Assembly: GCA_014281115.1 (NCBI GenBank)
Contig: JACONQ010000015.1
Span: forward strand, 1,550,001 to 1,614,000
Length of the DNA: 64,000 nt
Reading direction: 5' to 3'
Origin: Laburnicola sp. R22_1
Taxonomy: Eukaryota > Ascomycota > Dothideomycetes > Pleosporales > Didymosphaeriaceae
The notes under the pieces were generated by a model. It saw only the letters and a program-made list of their open reading frames with translations. It ran no database searches and was not told the origin of the DNA. Shown here piece by piece: positions 13,001 through 23,541 of the stretch (positions within the stretch are counted from its first letter, which is position 1; the number at the start of each line of letters is the position of its first letter). Made by a program: the position numbers and the translations under genes.

Positions 13001-13651
13001 ATACTAAAAAAGTAGAGCCCCTACTTAGTAATTAAAAAGTGCGTAAGAAGGTAATTATAAAAATGCGTATAAAATTAATATAATAAATTAATATAAAGGT
13101 AATAAAGACAGATTTCCTATTGTTTATAATATAGCTAAAGACTATTTAGCTATACCTTTTAGTTTTGCACCTAGCAAAACTATATTTAGTAAAGTAGGAG
13201 ATATAGTAACTAAAAAAAGATTATTATCTAATACTATAAAGTAATTAATTAGTTTAAAGACTTAGAATATTATAAAAGATAAAGAAGAATTAGTAAATAA
13301 TAATAAATATAGTTTTAATAAAAATAAAGACTTAAGTAGTATTAATTTAGATAATAGAGAATTAGAAAACTATAGTAGCTTTATAGCTATTAATAGTTCT
13401 TCTACTAATAAAGAATAAAAAATTTAATAACTATAGTATAGTATAAAGTTACATATACTAAATAATAATTTAAGTTTAATTTTTACTATTAAAATACTTA
13501 ATTATATGCTATTATAGAGTAATATTATTTAGTTACTTTGTTTATTCTTATTTGTTTTCTCTATAGCTAGTTATTTATATAGTAGCTTAATAGAATTTTT
13601 TTCTTTTAATACTTTCTTAGTTAAGATTATTATAAAATATATAGTAATATA

Positions 13652-13857
13652 TAGGCTAGTAAATAGGTTTAGGGTACCCAGCTTAGGTATAGGATTGGGT
13701 TGGAGTCGTATAGACCCTAGGTATAGGTTAGGTTAGGGTTATATAGACCCTAGATATTGGTTAGGTTAGGTTGCATAGACTCTAGGTATAGGTTAGGTTA
13801 GGTCGCATAGACTTCTAGGTGTAGCTTAGGTTAGAGTACCTATTAGGGTTGCGTAAC
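13652..13857 (+). repeat. GGTTAGG-rich tandem repeat, left copy
   Basis: About five imperfect ~37-bp units of the form TAGGTATAGGTTAGGTTAGG followed by GTTGCATAGACCC. It begins TAGGCTAGTAAATAGG. An inverted counterpart with the same lead-in lies at 20400-20487, so the two could be ends of one 6.8-kb element or subterminal repeats of two hAT-type elements. It is not a telomere array. Confidence 0.6.
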
Positions 13858-16800
13858 TTATATTATATAAAATTAATAGTAATAAAATTAGTAACTTTAA
13901 TTACTTTCTAAAGGTATATAAGAAAAGAGATCTAAGTAAAAGTAAAATTAATGCTATTTTGCTATTAATATGTATATTTATTACATCTTATTATTAACAA
14001 TACTATAGTAACGCTAAGGCCTTAACTATTTTTATAGTAGCTATCCTTAGTAAGAACAAGTTAGTAGCTTACTATCTAAAATCTTAGAATCTTATATAGT
14101 TTTAATAGTCTTTTTATTAGCTAGTAGCTTATATAAATTGTTTCTTTTATCTAATATCGCTATATCCCTAAATTGTTCTCCTCTATATTAGGATTTAATA
14201 ACTTTATAAATTGCTTATTAGCTATTATAAACTTAACTTTTATAACTTTTAAATTGTTTAAGTAGTAAGATTGTGCCTTTAATCCCTAATTATATTCCTA
14301 CTAGTATTAAAAACGCGCTTAACACCTACCTATAAAATTTATACTACTAAAATATTCTTTATAACCTATATAAGTTAGGGGTAAGATACTTAATAAACTT
14401 TTTACTACGCTAGTATACTAAACCTATTATTCTTAATAACTATAGAAGTACTTAGGTATATTTCTCCTTTTATTTAAGTTAGGCCTAAGTTATAATTAAT
14501 ATCTAGTATAGCTAAACTTTAGCTAGAGGTAGAGAGACTACTAGACTATAAACTAGATAGCAAAGAAGACTTTTAAAACTATTTACTACCTTACAATTAT
14601 TTTAGGTTAGTATTTAAGACTAGAGTAGGGTTCCTAGCTATTAGACTATTATAGTAATTAAGATACTTTAGAAACTATTAGTAGTATATATACTTATTCT
14701 AGGTCTTTTATATCTTATTCTTTATAACTATTAGTATATAACTATAATAAATAGCTATAATTATAATATCGTATACGCTGTAAGCTTTTGCAAAAGATTT
14801 AATATTATTATTTAGTTAAATAAGAAACTCTTTTCTCTACCTATTTTTAAGTAATACTTGTGTAACTTCTCTTATCCTATCTTAGCTATAGCCTATATAG
14901 CTTTTAGCTATCTAATGTTATTTAACTCTTTAATAAGCTTATTATTTATCTTATTTAGAAAATTAAAGAGCTAGTTATATATAAGCTAGATATATAGACC
15001 CTAGGGTTTTTAGTTCTTACTTAAGAAGTTTATAGCCTCCTTAAACTTTTAAAGTATAGAGGTAATTAATTTAAAATACAACTATTCTAGAGCTAATAGT
15101 TAAAGTTTCTTAAGGTCTTTAAAGTCTGCCTTTGCAGTATTGCTATAAGTAGAAGTGTTTAATCTTCTAGTTATCTTTATTATAATCTCTTTCTCTAGCT
15201 ATATATTAATATTTGCCTAAAGCTTTAGTAGACGCTTATGTATATTATGCGTAAAGTTCTATCTTATTTAGATATTTTAGATTATAAATAATTACTTCTA
15301 TAGTAGTTTATTGCTGTATATTATAAGAAATTGCTTAAATTGTTATAGTAACTAGTTAATTATAATGCAAATAGTATAGAGCTGCGGGCTAATTAGTTTC
15401 TAATAACTTTCTATAATAACTTTCTATAATAACCTTCTATAATAACTTTCTATAATAATAGCTAATATGCCTTACAAAGGAAATTTAGAATAGATATTTG
15501 CGCCTGGATTTTGTTTATATATTGCTGCTATAGCGTCTCTTTAGAGTTAAGATTAATAGGCGCTAATAACATAAGGTAATAAATAATATCTTAAACTATA
15601 AGATTAATAATATAAGCAAGATATAGGATTATATTATCTTTTTAGTTCTAGGTAATATTCTCCTCTAATAGTTTGTGCTAGACGCTCTAAGATAAAGTGC
15701 TATTATTACTAGTATTATTATATATAATTGCTAGGAGCTTCTGCGTAGTTCTATATTCTTAAAGACCTATAGTATCTCTAATGCTATTAATACTCTAGTA
15801 TAGCTGCTACGCATTAGTATAAAGTTAAGTAGCTTCTTCTCAAGCTACTAAGTATTATTAATATAGTAACTATTAATAGCTAGAAAGCTAAGGTAATTAG
15901 CTGCAGACTATATATTAAGTAAAATAGAGAGTTTAGTTACTCTACTAAGATTACTAAGGATAGCTATCTTAGTAGTATTACATTTATTTAGGAATATCTA
16001 GTAGAACTTATAGTAGCTAGTTATTATAGTGTTAGGCCTAAGGAAATAAAGAAAGCGTTAAAAGGATAGTTGCTCTACTATTTAAAAGGACTAGTTATTA
16101 TTAATTACTATCTATATAAGTTTAGTTTTAAATACTTATAGAGAGTATATAGGATATAAAATAGCTATCTGCTTTTTTATACTAAGGAGTAAAAGTCCTT
16201 TTATAAATAGGCTTATTCTACTATATATATACTTAGAATCTTATATAGTTAATACGGTGCTTAGTACTAATTAGCTAGATACTAGTAGAGTTAATATGTA
16301 GGTGTTATAGTGTATAGCTGTAGTTAAAATAAAATATATATAAACAACTAGGGGATACTTTACGCCCTTCTAGAATATAGTCTAGATAATACCTATATAA
16401 AGGTAAGAATTCTAGTATAGGTTATAGATTTATTTATCTTTAGCCTATTAAGTATTAGACTACTACGTGTCTTATGTAGCAAATAACTTTTTCCCTATTT
16501 CTAACTCTTAAAAGTCGAAAGAGGGACGTTAGATAAGACAAATTATCTTACTTCCTAACCTATTAGCCTATAGGGCTAGAATTTTGTATCTAAGAAGAGT
16601 ATCTAGTAGTAAGGCAACTAATTTATTAATATAGGGCTATATATTAATTTCTAAGGTAGGTGTAGTATTTAATATAGTACTTAAGAATATTAGTATAATA
16701 AAAATATATTAACTATTTAAATACTTATTTAAAAAAATAGTAGTTTAAGAAGAGGATAGAACAAATTAAATTCTATAATATTAACTATAGTAGTATTTAA

Positions 16801-16899
16801 CTAATATTAAGGTTAGCTAGAAATAGTGTATAGCGTATAGCGTACTAATAATAAGTTAGTTTTAGATCTAAACTAGTATATAGCCCTTTATTATAGCGT

Positions 16900-18100
16900 T
16901 AGTTTTAGGTAGTAATTAGCTTATTACTATACTACTATAGGCAGCATTCTTAGTAAGTAGTATATAATTATTAGCTATAATAATTAGCTATAGCAAAACT
17001 ATAACTTTAGCTTATTTTATTCTATATGCTAATTATTATCTAAAACTCCCTTAGCACCTAAGCCTCTCTTATTATCTAAACCCCCCTTAGTACCGAAGTC
17101 CCTAAAGTCTAAGAAACCTTTAAAGTCTATATTCCTATCTATAATATTAGAGTTATACCTATCTAGTAGCTCTTAGAAATAAGCCTTAAGCTTCTCTTTA
17201 TTATTCTTAATTTCCTCTTTACACTCTTTATTATTATTCCCCTTAATATACGCCTTATTACTATTAAGTATACTATTCTTACTATAGTTATTAAGGTTAG
17301 TAGGAGGACTAGGCTTATAGTAACTAATAATTATTAGTAAAAGTGTGTAATAAATAAGTGTAATAAACTTATAACTATTTCTTATTAGTAACTATTACTA
17401 GCTTTTTAGTAGTTAAACCTATATTGTCTACGCTATTATAGAAGTTCTTCTACTCTTTCTTATTAGCCTTACTCTTAAAGCTATTAGCCTTAAGCTTTCT
17501 CAGGCCTATCTTATATATATTACGTAAGAGCTTCTTATATATGCTATTGTAACCAAAGATTTATTTATTTACGCAACTTTATAGTATAAGAGAGCCTTTC
17601 CCCTTACTAGTAATAATTTTACACTTAGCTAGGACTGCTTAGTAGGCCCTTAGATTAACTTTATTCTTAATTTTATTCTACTTCTTATATATAGCTATTA
17701 GTTTCGCCTTTAACTAGTTGCTTACTTCTTATTAATTAACTAATATAATAATAGAATATAATACTATACTGCTTTTTTAATTCTTAATGTAGGACTATAT
17801 AAGCTTTTCTTTTTTCTATATAAGCTATTAATACTTTTGCGCTTTAGAGAGTAGTTAGTAGTCCTTATTATTATGAAGCTTCTTCTTAAGCTAATATTAT
17901 ATAGCTTAACTAGCTAATCTAGTAGAGTTTAGTACCTTTTCTTCTTTACTATAAAGTGTATTATAAGATCTTTATATAATAGTATAAGCGCTATTACTAA
18001 GTGCCCCTTTAAATAGCACTTTATAGTTAGTAGGATAACTTTTCTAAGAGCTATCTTATCTATAATATAAAAAATATTACTAACCTCTTTATTTCTAAAT
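16900..18100 (-). pseudogene. Unassigned decayed reading frame
   Basis: On the minus strand a Lys/Asn-rich frame can be followed for several hundred codons if RIP-type TAG/TAA triplets are allowed. It ends in a Gly/Leu/Asp-rich segment (GFLDFRDFGTKGGLDN) followed by a stop near 17,020. It lies between the two GGTTAGG repeats. I do not recognise a transposase signature and give no function. Confidence 0.35.
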
Positions 18101-18369
18101 ATAAAGTCTATCTATATTAGTATATAGTGTAATAAAAGGCTATAATTACTAGGTACCTTAGTAAGATCTTCTTACTTATTGTGCTTAAAATTTGCTAAAA
18201 TCTATAGGCTGCTGCTTAGAAGGCCCTTTAGGATACTAGGAGACTTTTCTTTAATAAATACTATAGTATAGGGTGTAATAATAGTATATAATAACTATAG
18301 TTAATATTCTAGAAATAATAAAAATATTATTATTGTTATAAAAATAGCTATAGGAGCCTATTGTCACAT

Positions 18370-19515
18370 TGTTTATTTAGTGTTAATCATCCTTTTTAAT
18401 CCCCTTTTTTTTATTTGAGCCTCCGTAGGTTGGGATAGAAAGGCTGCTCTAGTCTAGCGCCTAAAAATATAGTCTACTAAGTCTCCACTAATATAATAAT
18501 AGTTTATAAGAACAGTTTATAAATTGCGCACTCGCCCTCTAATTGTCTATAAGTGCTCTAACATCTATTAAGTTACTTAAAGCGTGTATAGAAAACTAAC
18601 TCTTACTTTATTATTGCTATTATTAGTAATTGCGCCGCTTACGCGTTACGCTTACTACCTAATACTATAACTATAAGAATCTAATACATTTACGCAACAC
18701 TCTCCTTTTCTAGTAACTTATTAATAAATACCTTCTCTTGCCCCTTAATCTTGCCCTTTATTGCCGCTATTCTAACCTATAATAATATAATAAACTATAG
18801 TAGGAACTCTATAACTTTATTATTATGCCTTTAGTTACTAATTTATTACTAGCCTAACTAGTACACTAGGACTGCCTTATATAGGCTAAGGTATACTTTC
18901 TACTTTAACTTATTAATAATCTTCTAGATAGAGTAGTATTCTAGTGTAGATTTAGCAATAGTAGCAAATAGATAAATTATTAAAGTATACTTTTAGGCGG
19001 TGTTAACTGTAATGTTAGTATTAGGGCTTAGAGAGATATTAGGAAATAGAGCAATAGTAATAGATATCTTATTAAGGTTAACTTTAATATAGAGATAAAG
19101 TGTTAAGATTAGTATACCTATAGTGTATAAGTTTCTAGTATGTATCTTATAAGTAGCACAAACCTACTAATATAATAGTTATTACTTCTAGTAATCTTTA
19201 GAAATAATAGTAGAGGAAGATAATATAATAGTTGCAGCGTTATACTAGTTACAGCGCTAGCGCTATCTTATACCTTTTTCTCCCCTACTCTAAACTATAG
19301 TATAGCGATGTGGCTTTACTATGTTTTGTATATAGATTTTTTTAGTTAGAGTATGTGCGCTAAGCCTGCTAAGCTAGCTTAGCTCGCTTATAATGCGCTA
19401 ACTCCTTTTTATTAATACCTTAAAACGCTTTTCTGTGTATATAATAGTAGGAGGAATATCTGCTATTTTTGTAATATTTTTATTAGAAACTCCTTAGTCG
19501 TAAAAAAAATTATAG
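18370..19515. mobile_element. Long family B element with A-rich tail
   Basis: The middle portion is distantly similar to the long family A elements (compare about 18,600-18,780 with 3,780-4,010). The right end reads ACTCCTTAGTCGTAAAAAAAA, an A-rich tail also present at the family B copies 1912-2008 and 22403-22545. It holds the imperfect palindrome TAAGCTAGCTTAGC. The left end is approximate. Confidence 0.45.
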
Positions 19516-20399
19516 GGGCCTATATATATAAGTAAGGCGCTAATAACACTATTGTATTTTCTTTACTTACCTTACTGCCTACTTAGCTACTTTATCTTAT
19601 TACTCTCTTAGTTACTTTTTTAATACTCTATAGCCTTAACTACTATATAACCTTAATTTCTAAAATAATACTACGTACTAGACTATTTAGATAGTTTAAA
19701 CTAGTTACTAGTAGAACTTAAATAAAAAAGAAGAAGTTACTAGCTACTAAGGCTATGTAAAAGGCGCCTTACAAAATACTACATATTACGCTAAAAAGGA
19801 AGTACTACTAGAAGCTAAGTAGTATATTATTATTATAGCTATTTATTATATATATATTCTAATAATATATAGCTATTACGCTTAGGAAAATTAACAAGTA
19901 TTAAAAGAGTATTAAGCCCCTTATTAGAAAAATGCTATTCTGCTATCTTATTAAAGAAATAGTATAAGATAATAATAAGAAAGATTTGCGCTTCTAGTTT
20001 ATTATGCTAGCTACTCTCTAGAAGGTATTAAAGGCTTTTCTAGTTATAATATTTAAAGATATTTCTTTATAACACTCTACTCCTACTATAAAATAATTAC
20101 TAACACCTCTAAATACTAATATTAACACTATTTATGCAAAATAGGTTACTATATAGGTTAAGAATATATAGCTAGCAGATAGGTACTATAAGAAGTATAT
20201 AGATACTAGGTGAATAATAAGGCGCTTAGTTAGATTTAGAATAGCTAGGCGCTTAGTTAGGTTTAATATATATATTTAACACTAAAGCTATACTTTTACT
20301 ATAATAAGCAAACATAATAATTACTACTATAATAATAAGAGTATATTTTATAGTAATTTACTGTAAAAATTGCATATAGCTAATAAAAATATAATTAGT

Positions 20400-20487
20400 T
20401 AGACCTAATATAACCTAGTCTATATAATCCTAACCTAACCTATAGCTTATGCAACCCTAACCTAACCTATACCTATTTGTTAGCCTA
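20400..20487 (-). repeat. GGTTAGG-rich tandem repeat, right copy
   Basis: On the minus strand it reads AGGCTAACAAATAGGTATAGG then repeated GGTTAGG words, matching the left copy at 13652 in inverted orientation. It is shorter (about two units). Confidence 0.55.
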
Positions 20488-20649
20488 GTATTATACTCCT
20501 TTACTAATATCTTTTTATATAATATTAATAGATATTTTTTAAAGTCTGCGTATTAGATTACTATATATACTATAAATTTAGTATACTATTTTAAAGTTAT
20601 ATATACAATTTATATTATAAGTTTATATTCTACATTTTAATATTTCTAT

Positions 20650-20782
<133 letters not shown>

Positions 20783-20839
20783 AATTATATATCTCTATAC
20801 CTCTATACCTATATATCTATATAACTATATATTAAAATA

Positions 20840-21964
20840 TGTAGCGTTAATTAATCTACCTAGGAGTAGGATAACAAAGGCTTTCATCTTAAATAATATA
20901 ACAAAAAAGCAGAGCCCCCTACTTAGTAATTAAAAAGAGTATAAAAAAGGTAATTATAAAAAAACGTATTTAAACTGCTAAGTAAGCTTAGTAGTCTTAG
21001 TATAAACAGCTTTTATATGTAAAGTTTTTATAAAGGCTATATTTAGAACTTTAAGGAAGAGATAAAACTATAACGCAGCAACGCTATAAGCTATTCTTTC
21101 TTTGCTATCCTAATTATTATAAACCTACTATGCTAAATATTATAAACAATATAAGTTAATATATTAATAGGTATATACTACTTTATAAGTATAATAAGAG
21201 TAATATATACTAGATACACTATTACTTTATTACTATATTAAGGTTGTTATTAATAAAACTTCTACTATCTCTCTACGCCCTACTATCTATCTAGGTATTA
21301 ATATTATTTCTAAAGAAGTACTTACTATTACTAAAAAGTACACGCTAAAAATTTATGCCACTACTATTAAAGTAGCTATTAAAGTAACTACGCTAGAGAT
21401 CTATTCTATTTATAAACTTATCTAGCGTAATAAATAGATATACGTAACTATTTATAAAGCTATTCTTATATACTAGTTAGGCTAGCAGCTAGTCTAGTAC
21501 GCAAAGAATAGTATAACTATATTCCTACTCTAGTAGACGCAATTACTCCTTATTAGTAGTAAAATTATTTAGTAAGGGATATAAAAGAAGGATAATAAGG
21601 TGTTTATTAATAAGCTATATAGTAGCAAGAGCGTTATATAGATTTATAAGATCCTCCTAACTATTATTACTATTATTGCTATTAAGTTAGCTTATCTAGC
21701 GCGCGAGCGTAGATAACTAATAATTGTAATAGTAATAAGCTAGGTGTACTATATACACTATAAGTAAACTTTATATAGATTAGAAGCTTATAAGGTATAA
21801 ATAGAGTGCGAGTAAGTTTAAACTATTATTGCGTTATTAGGTAGTGTTTAAGGTTAGTTTTTAATTAGAATTAGGTACTGTACATAGTATATAATAATCT
21901 TCTATCTTAATCTACTTTAATCTTAAACTAAAAAAAGGTTAAAAAGGTATTCGACAAGCCAACC
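20840..21964. mobile_element. Long family A element with 10-bp duplication
   Basis: A 1,125-bp element flanked by the 10-mer TATTAAAATA on both sides (20830-20839 and 21966-21975, inside a longer match ATATTAAAATAT). It begins TGTAGCGTTAATTAATC (TGTGGCG in less mutated copies) and ends near TTCGACAAGCCAACC. The plus strand from about 21,200 to 21,720 reads as one frame if TAG/TAA are treated as mutated glutamine codons. The product is unrecognised. Mutator-like DNA transposons make duplications of this size, but no long terminal inverted repeat is seen. Confidence 0.65.
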
Positions 21965-22402
21965 ATATTAAAATATAAAACTAAAAGTAATTTTACTTTT
22001 TTAAGCTTTTATTTTATAGTAATACTTATTATTTATTATATAGTTTATACTATAGATTATATAATAGTATAATAAGTAGTTACTTACCTTTTAGCTTATT
22101 ATTTAGCTTAAGATTAGATAAAAATAGACAGTCTAGAAAGTTTAGACTTTAGAATTTTCTTTATCTTATTAATTATATATTATTACGTAATTTTAGATAA
22201 AAAACTATTTGTTTCCTAAAGTAGAACTTAATAACTTTCTAGTATATATATAGTTATATAAATTTATCTATATAAATAAGCTATAATTCTAAGTTAGAAA
22301 AAGTATCTAAGTTAGTTATCTTCCTATTTATTGTAAACACTATCTACTTCATTATATAAGTATTTTATACTTATTATATTACTACTTATATACTTTTACT
22401 AT

Positions 22403-22545
22403 GGTTTTTTTTTGCGACTAAGAGGTTTCTAATAAAAATATTATAATAATAGTAGATATTCCTCCTACTATTATATACATAGAAAAGCGTTTTAAGGTGT
22501 TAATAAAAAGAGGTTAGCGCGTTATACTTTTTACTATATTATAAC
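22403..22545. mobile_element. Short family B repeat
   Basis: It reads, on the minus strand, from GCGCTAACCTC to CTTAGTCGCAAAAAAAAACC, so it carries the A-tailed family B end and is truncated at the other end compared with 18370-19515. Confidence 0.55.
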
Positions 22546-22746
22546 TATATTACGTAATTTATTTTAATACTATATACTTATAGAACTATACAACTATAAT
22601 AAGTTTTTTAAAATTTTTACTTAATATTCTATATAACTTAATTTTTAAATTTAATTTTTAAATATATAAAACTAAGTATTAGTTTTAAAAATAAATTTTA
22701 TTAATACTAGTACTATATAGTATATAATATACAATTAAGGTTTTTA

Positions 22747-22875
22747 TGTGTGGCGTTAAATTAACTACCTTGGGGTAGCACAACAAAGGCTTTTATCTTA
22801 AATAACATAATAAAAAAGTAGAGCCCCTGCTTAGTAATTAAAAAAGCGTGAAAAGGTAGTTACAAAAATGCGCGT
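22747..22875. mobile_element. Short family A repeat with perfect duplication
   Basis: A 129-bp repeat flanked by identical 10-mers AAGGTTTTTA (22737-22746 and 22876-22885). It starts TGTGTGGCGTTAAATT and ends ACAAAAATGCGCGT, the same ends as the split copy at 4971/13070. It is the least mutated family A copy and lies only ~250 bp from the gene-rich side. Confidence 0.8.
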
Positions 22876-22885
22876 AAGGTTTTTA

Positions 22886-23541
22886 TATTATATATTATTT
22901 ATTTTTTAAACTTACTAGCTTTAAAGCTAAATTATAAGCTAACTATAATAGTTATTACTAAAGTTCTAATATATAATTTTTTTAGTTTTTCTCTAAATTA
23001 TAAAAATAAAACTTTTATTAAATTCTATTATTTGACTTATAAGTAAAATAAGCGTTACTCAGTTAACTTATTTTTTACTCGCTCACCTATTACTCACTCA
23101 TTCGCTCAGCGATCGCTCATCTTACTCATCCCCCATCACTGGCGTGTTCCCTGTGGGGGCTGCTTTGACCACGGTTGGGCTTTGGGCCGAGGTGTCCATG
23201 TCCGCCTTTGCACGCCGCCTGGCGAATCCTGCCGCGTGCTGGTCGTCTCATCCGTCATCACCCGCGCCCTCGTACGCAGCCTGCCACAGTGATTGTGGGG
23301 AAGACGACTCGCTCGCAGTGGGGAACACGTCTCGCTCGCGGTGCTACGGCCGATATATCTCCGACTCCAGCTCTCGGGCTGCAACCCACCGCACACGCTC
23401 GCACCTTCTGCACATACACCAAAGGACCTATCGCCAACCCGGGCCCAAGGCACTGACGGTAGCCATCGCACCCGGCTGCCACCATTCGATGTGAGCGGCG
23501 CGGTTGCTCCGCGGCACAGAGACGCAACGCGCGTCGACAAC
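22886..23541. other. AT/GC compartment boundary and upstream region
   Basis: Sequence changes from AT-rich repeat DNA to GC-balanced DNA at about 23,050-23,140. The switch passes through a short stretch with repeated CTCGCTCA/ACTCATTC words (23,078-23,135). No repeat is seen after that. The downstream ~400 bp are the upstream region of the Zn2Cys6 gene. Frames that open here lack protein-like features. Confidence 0.6.

Larger units (their letters stand above)
4971..13070. mobile_element. Short family A repeat split by copia
   Basis: The repeat consists of 4971-5046 plus 13006-13070, about 141 bp once the copia insertion and its 5-bp duplication are removed. It is flanked on both sides by the identical 10-mer AAAATTAATA (4961-4970 and 13071-13080). 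It begins TGTGGCATTAATTTGTGGCG, a partial duplication of the family A terminus, and ends AAAAATGCGTAT. The same two ends occur in the copy at 22747-22875. Confidence 0.75.
4758..13420 (+). pseudogene. hAT transposase C-terminal relic, interrupted
   Basis: Two blocks, 4758-4970 and about 13,071-13,420, join into one decayed reading frame when the intervening repeat and one copy of a 10-bp duplication (AAAATTAATA) are removed. The first block is Asn/Ser-rich followed by an acidic EEIEVHLEEER stretch. The second contains an AKDYLAIP-like segment, then a FSKVGDI-TKKR stretch and LKT-NII, matching the conserved dimerisation region at the C-terminus of hobo/Ac/Tam3 transposases. The frame carries TAG/TAA triplets of RIP type. 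The N-terminal part is not adjacent (a family A element abuts at 4757). Confidence 0.7.

Noticed and set aside
13652..13857. Telomere-like TTAGGG words
   Set aside because: Units are ~37 bp, degenerate and internal, and an inverted partner exists at 20,400; not a telomeric array.
23144..23541. Upstream in-frame extension of the large Zn2Cys6 gene
   Set aside because: 83 extra codons are open but look like leader sequence next to the AT boundary; the ATG at 23542 gives a normal N-terminus.
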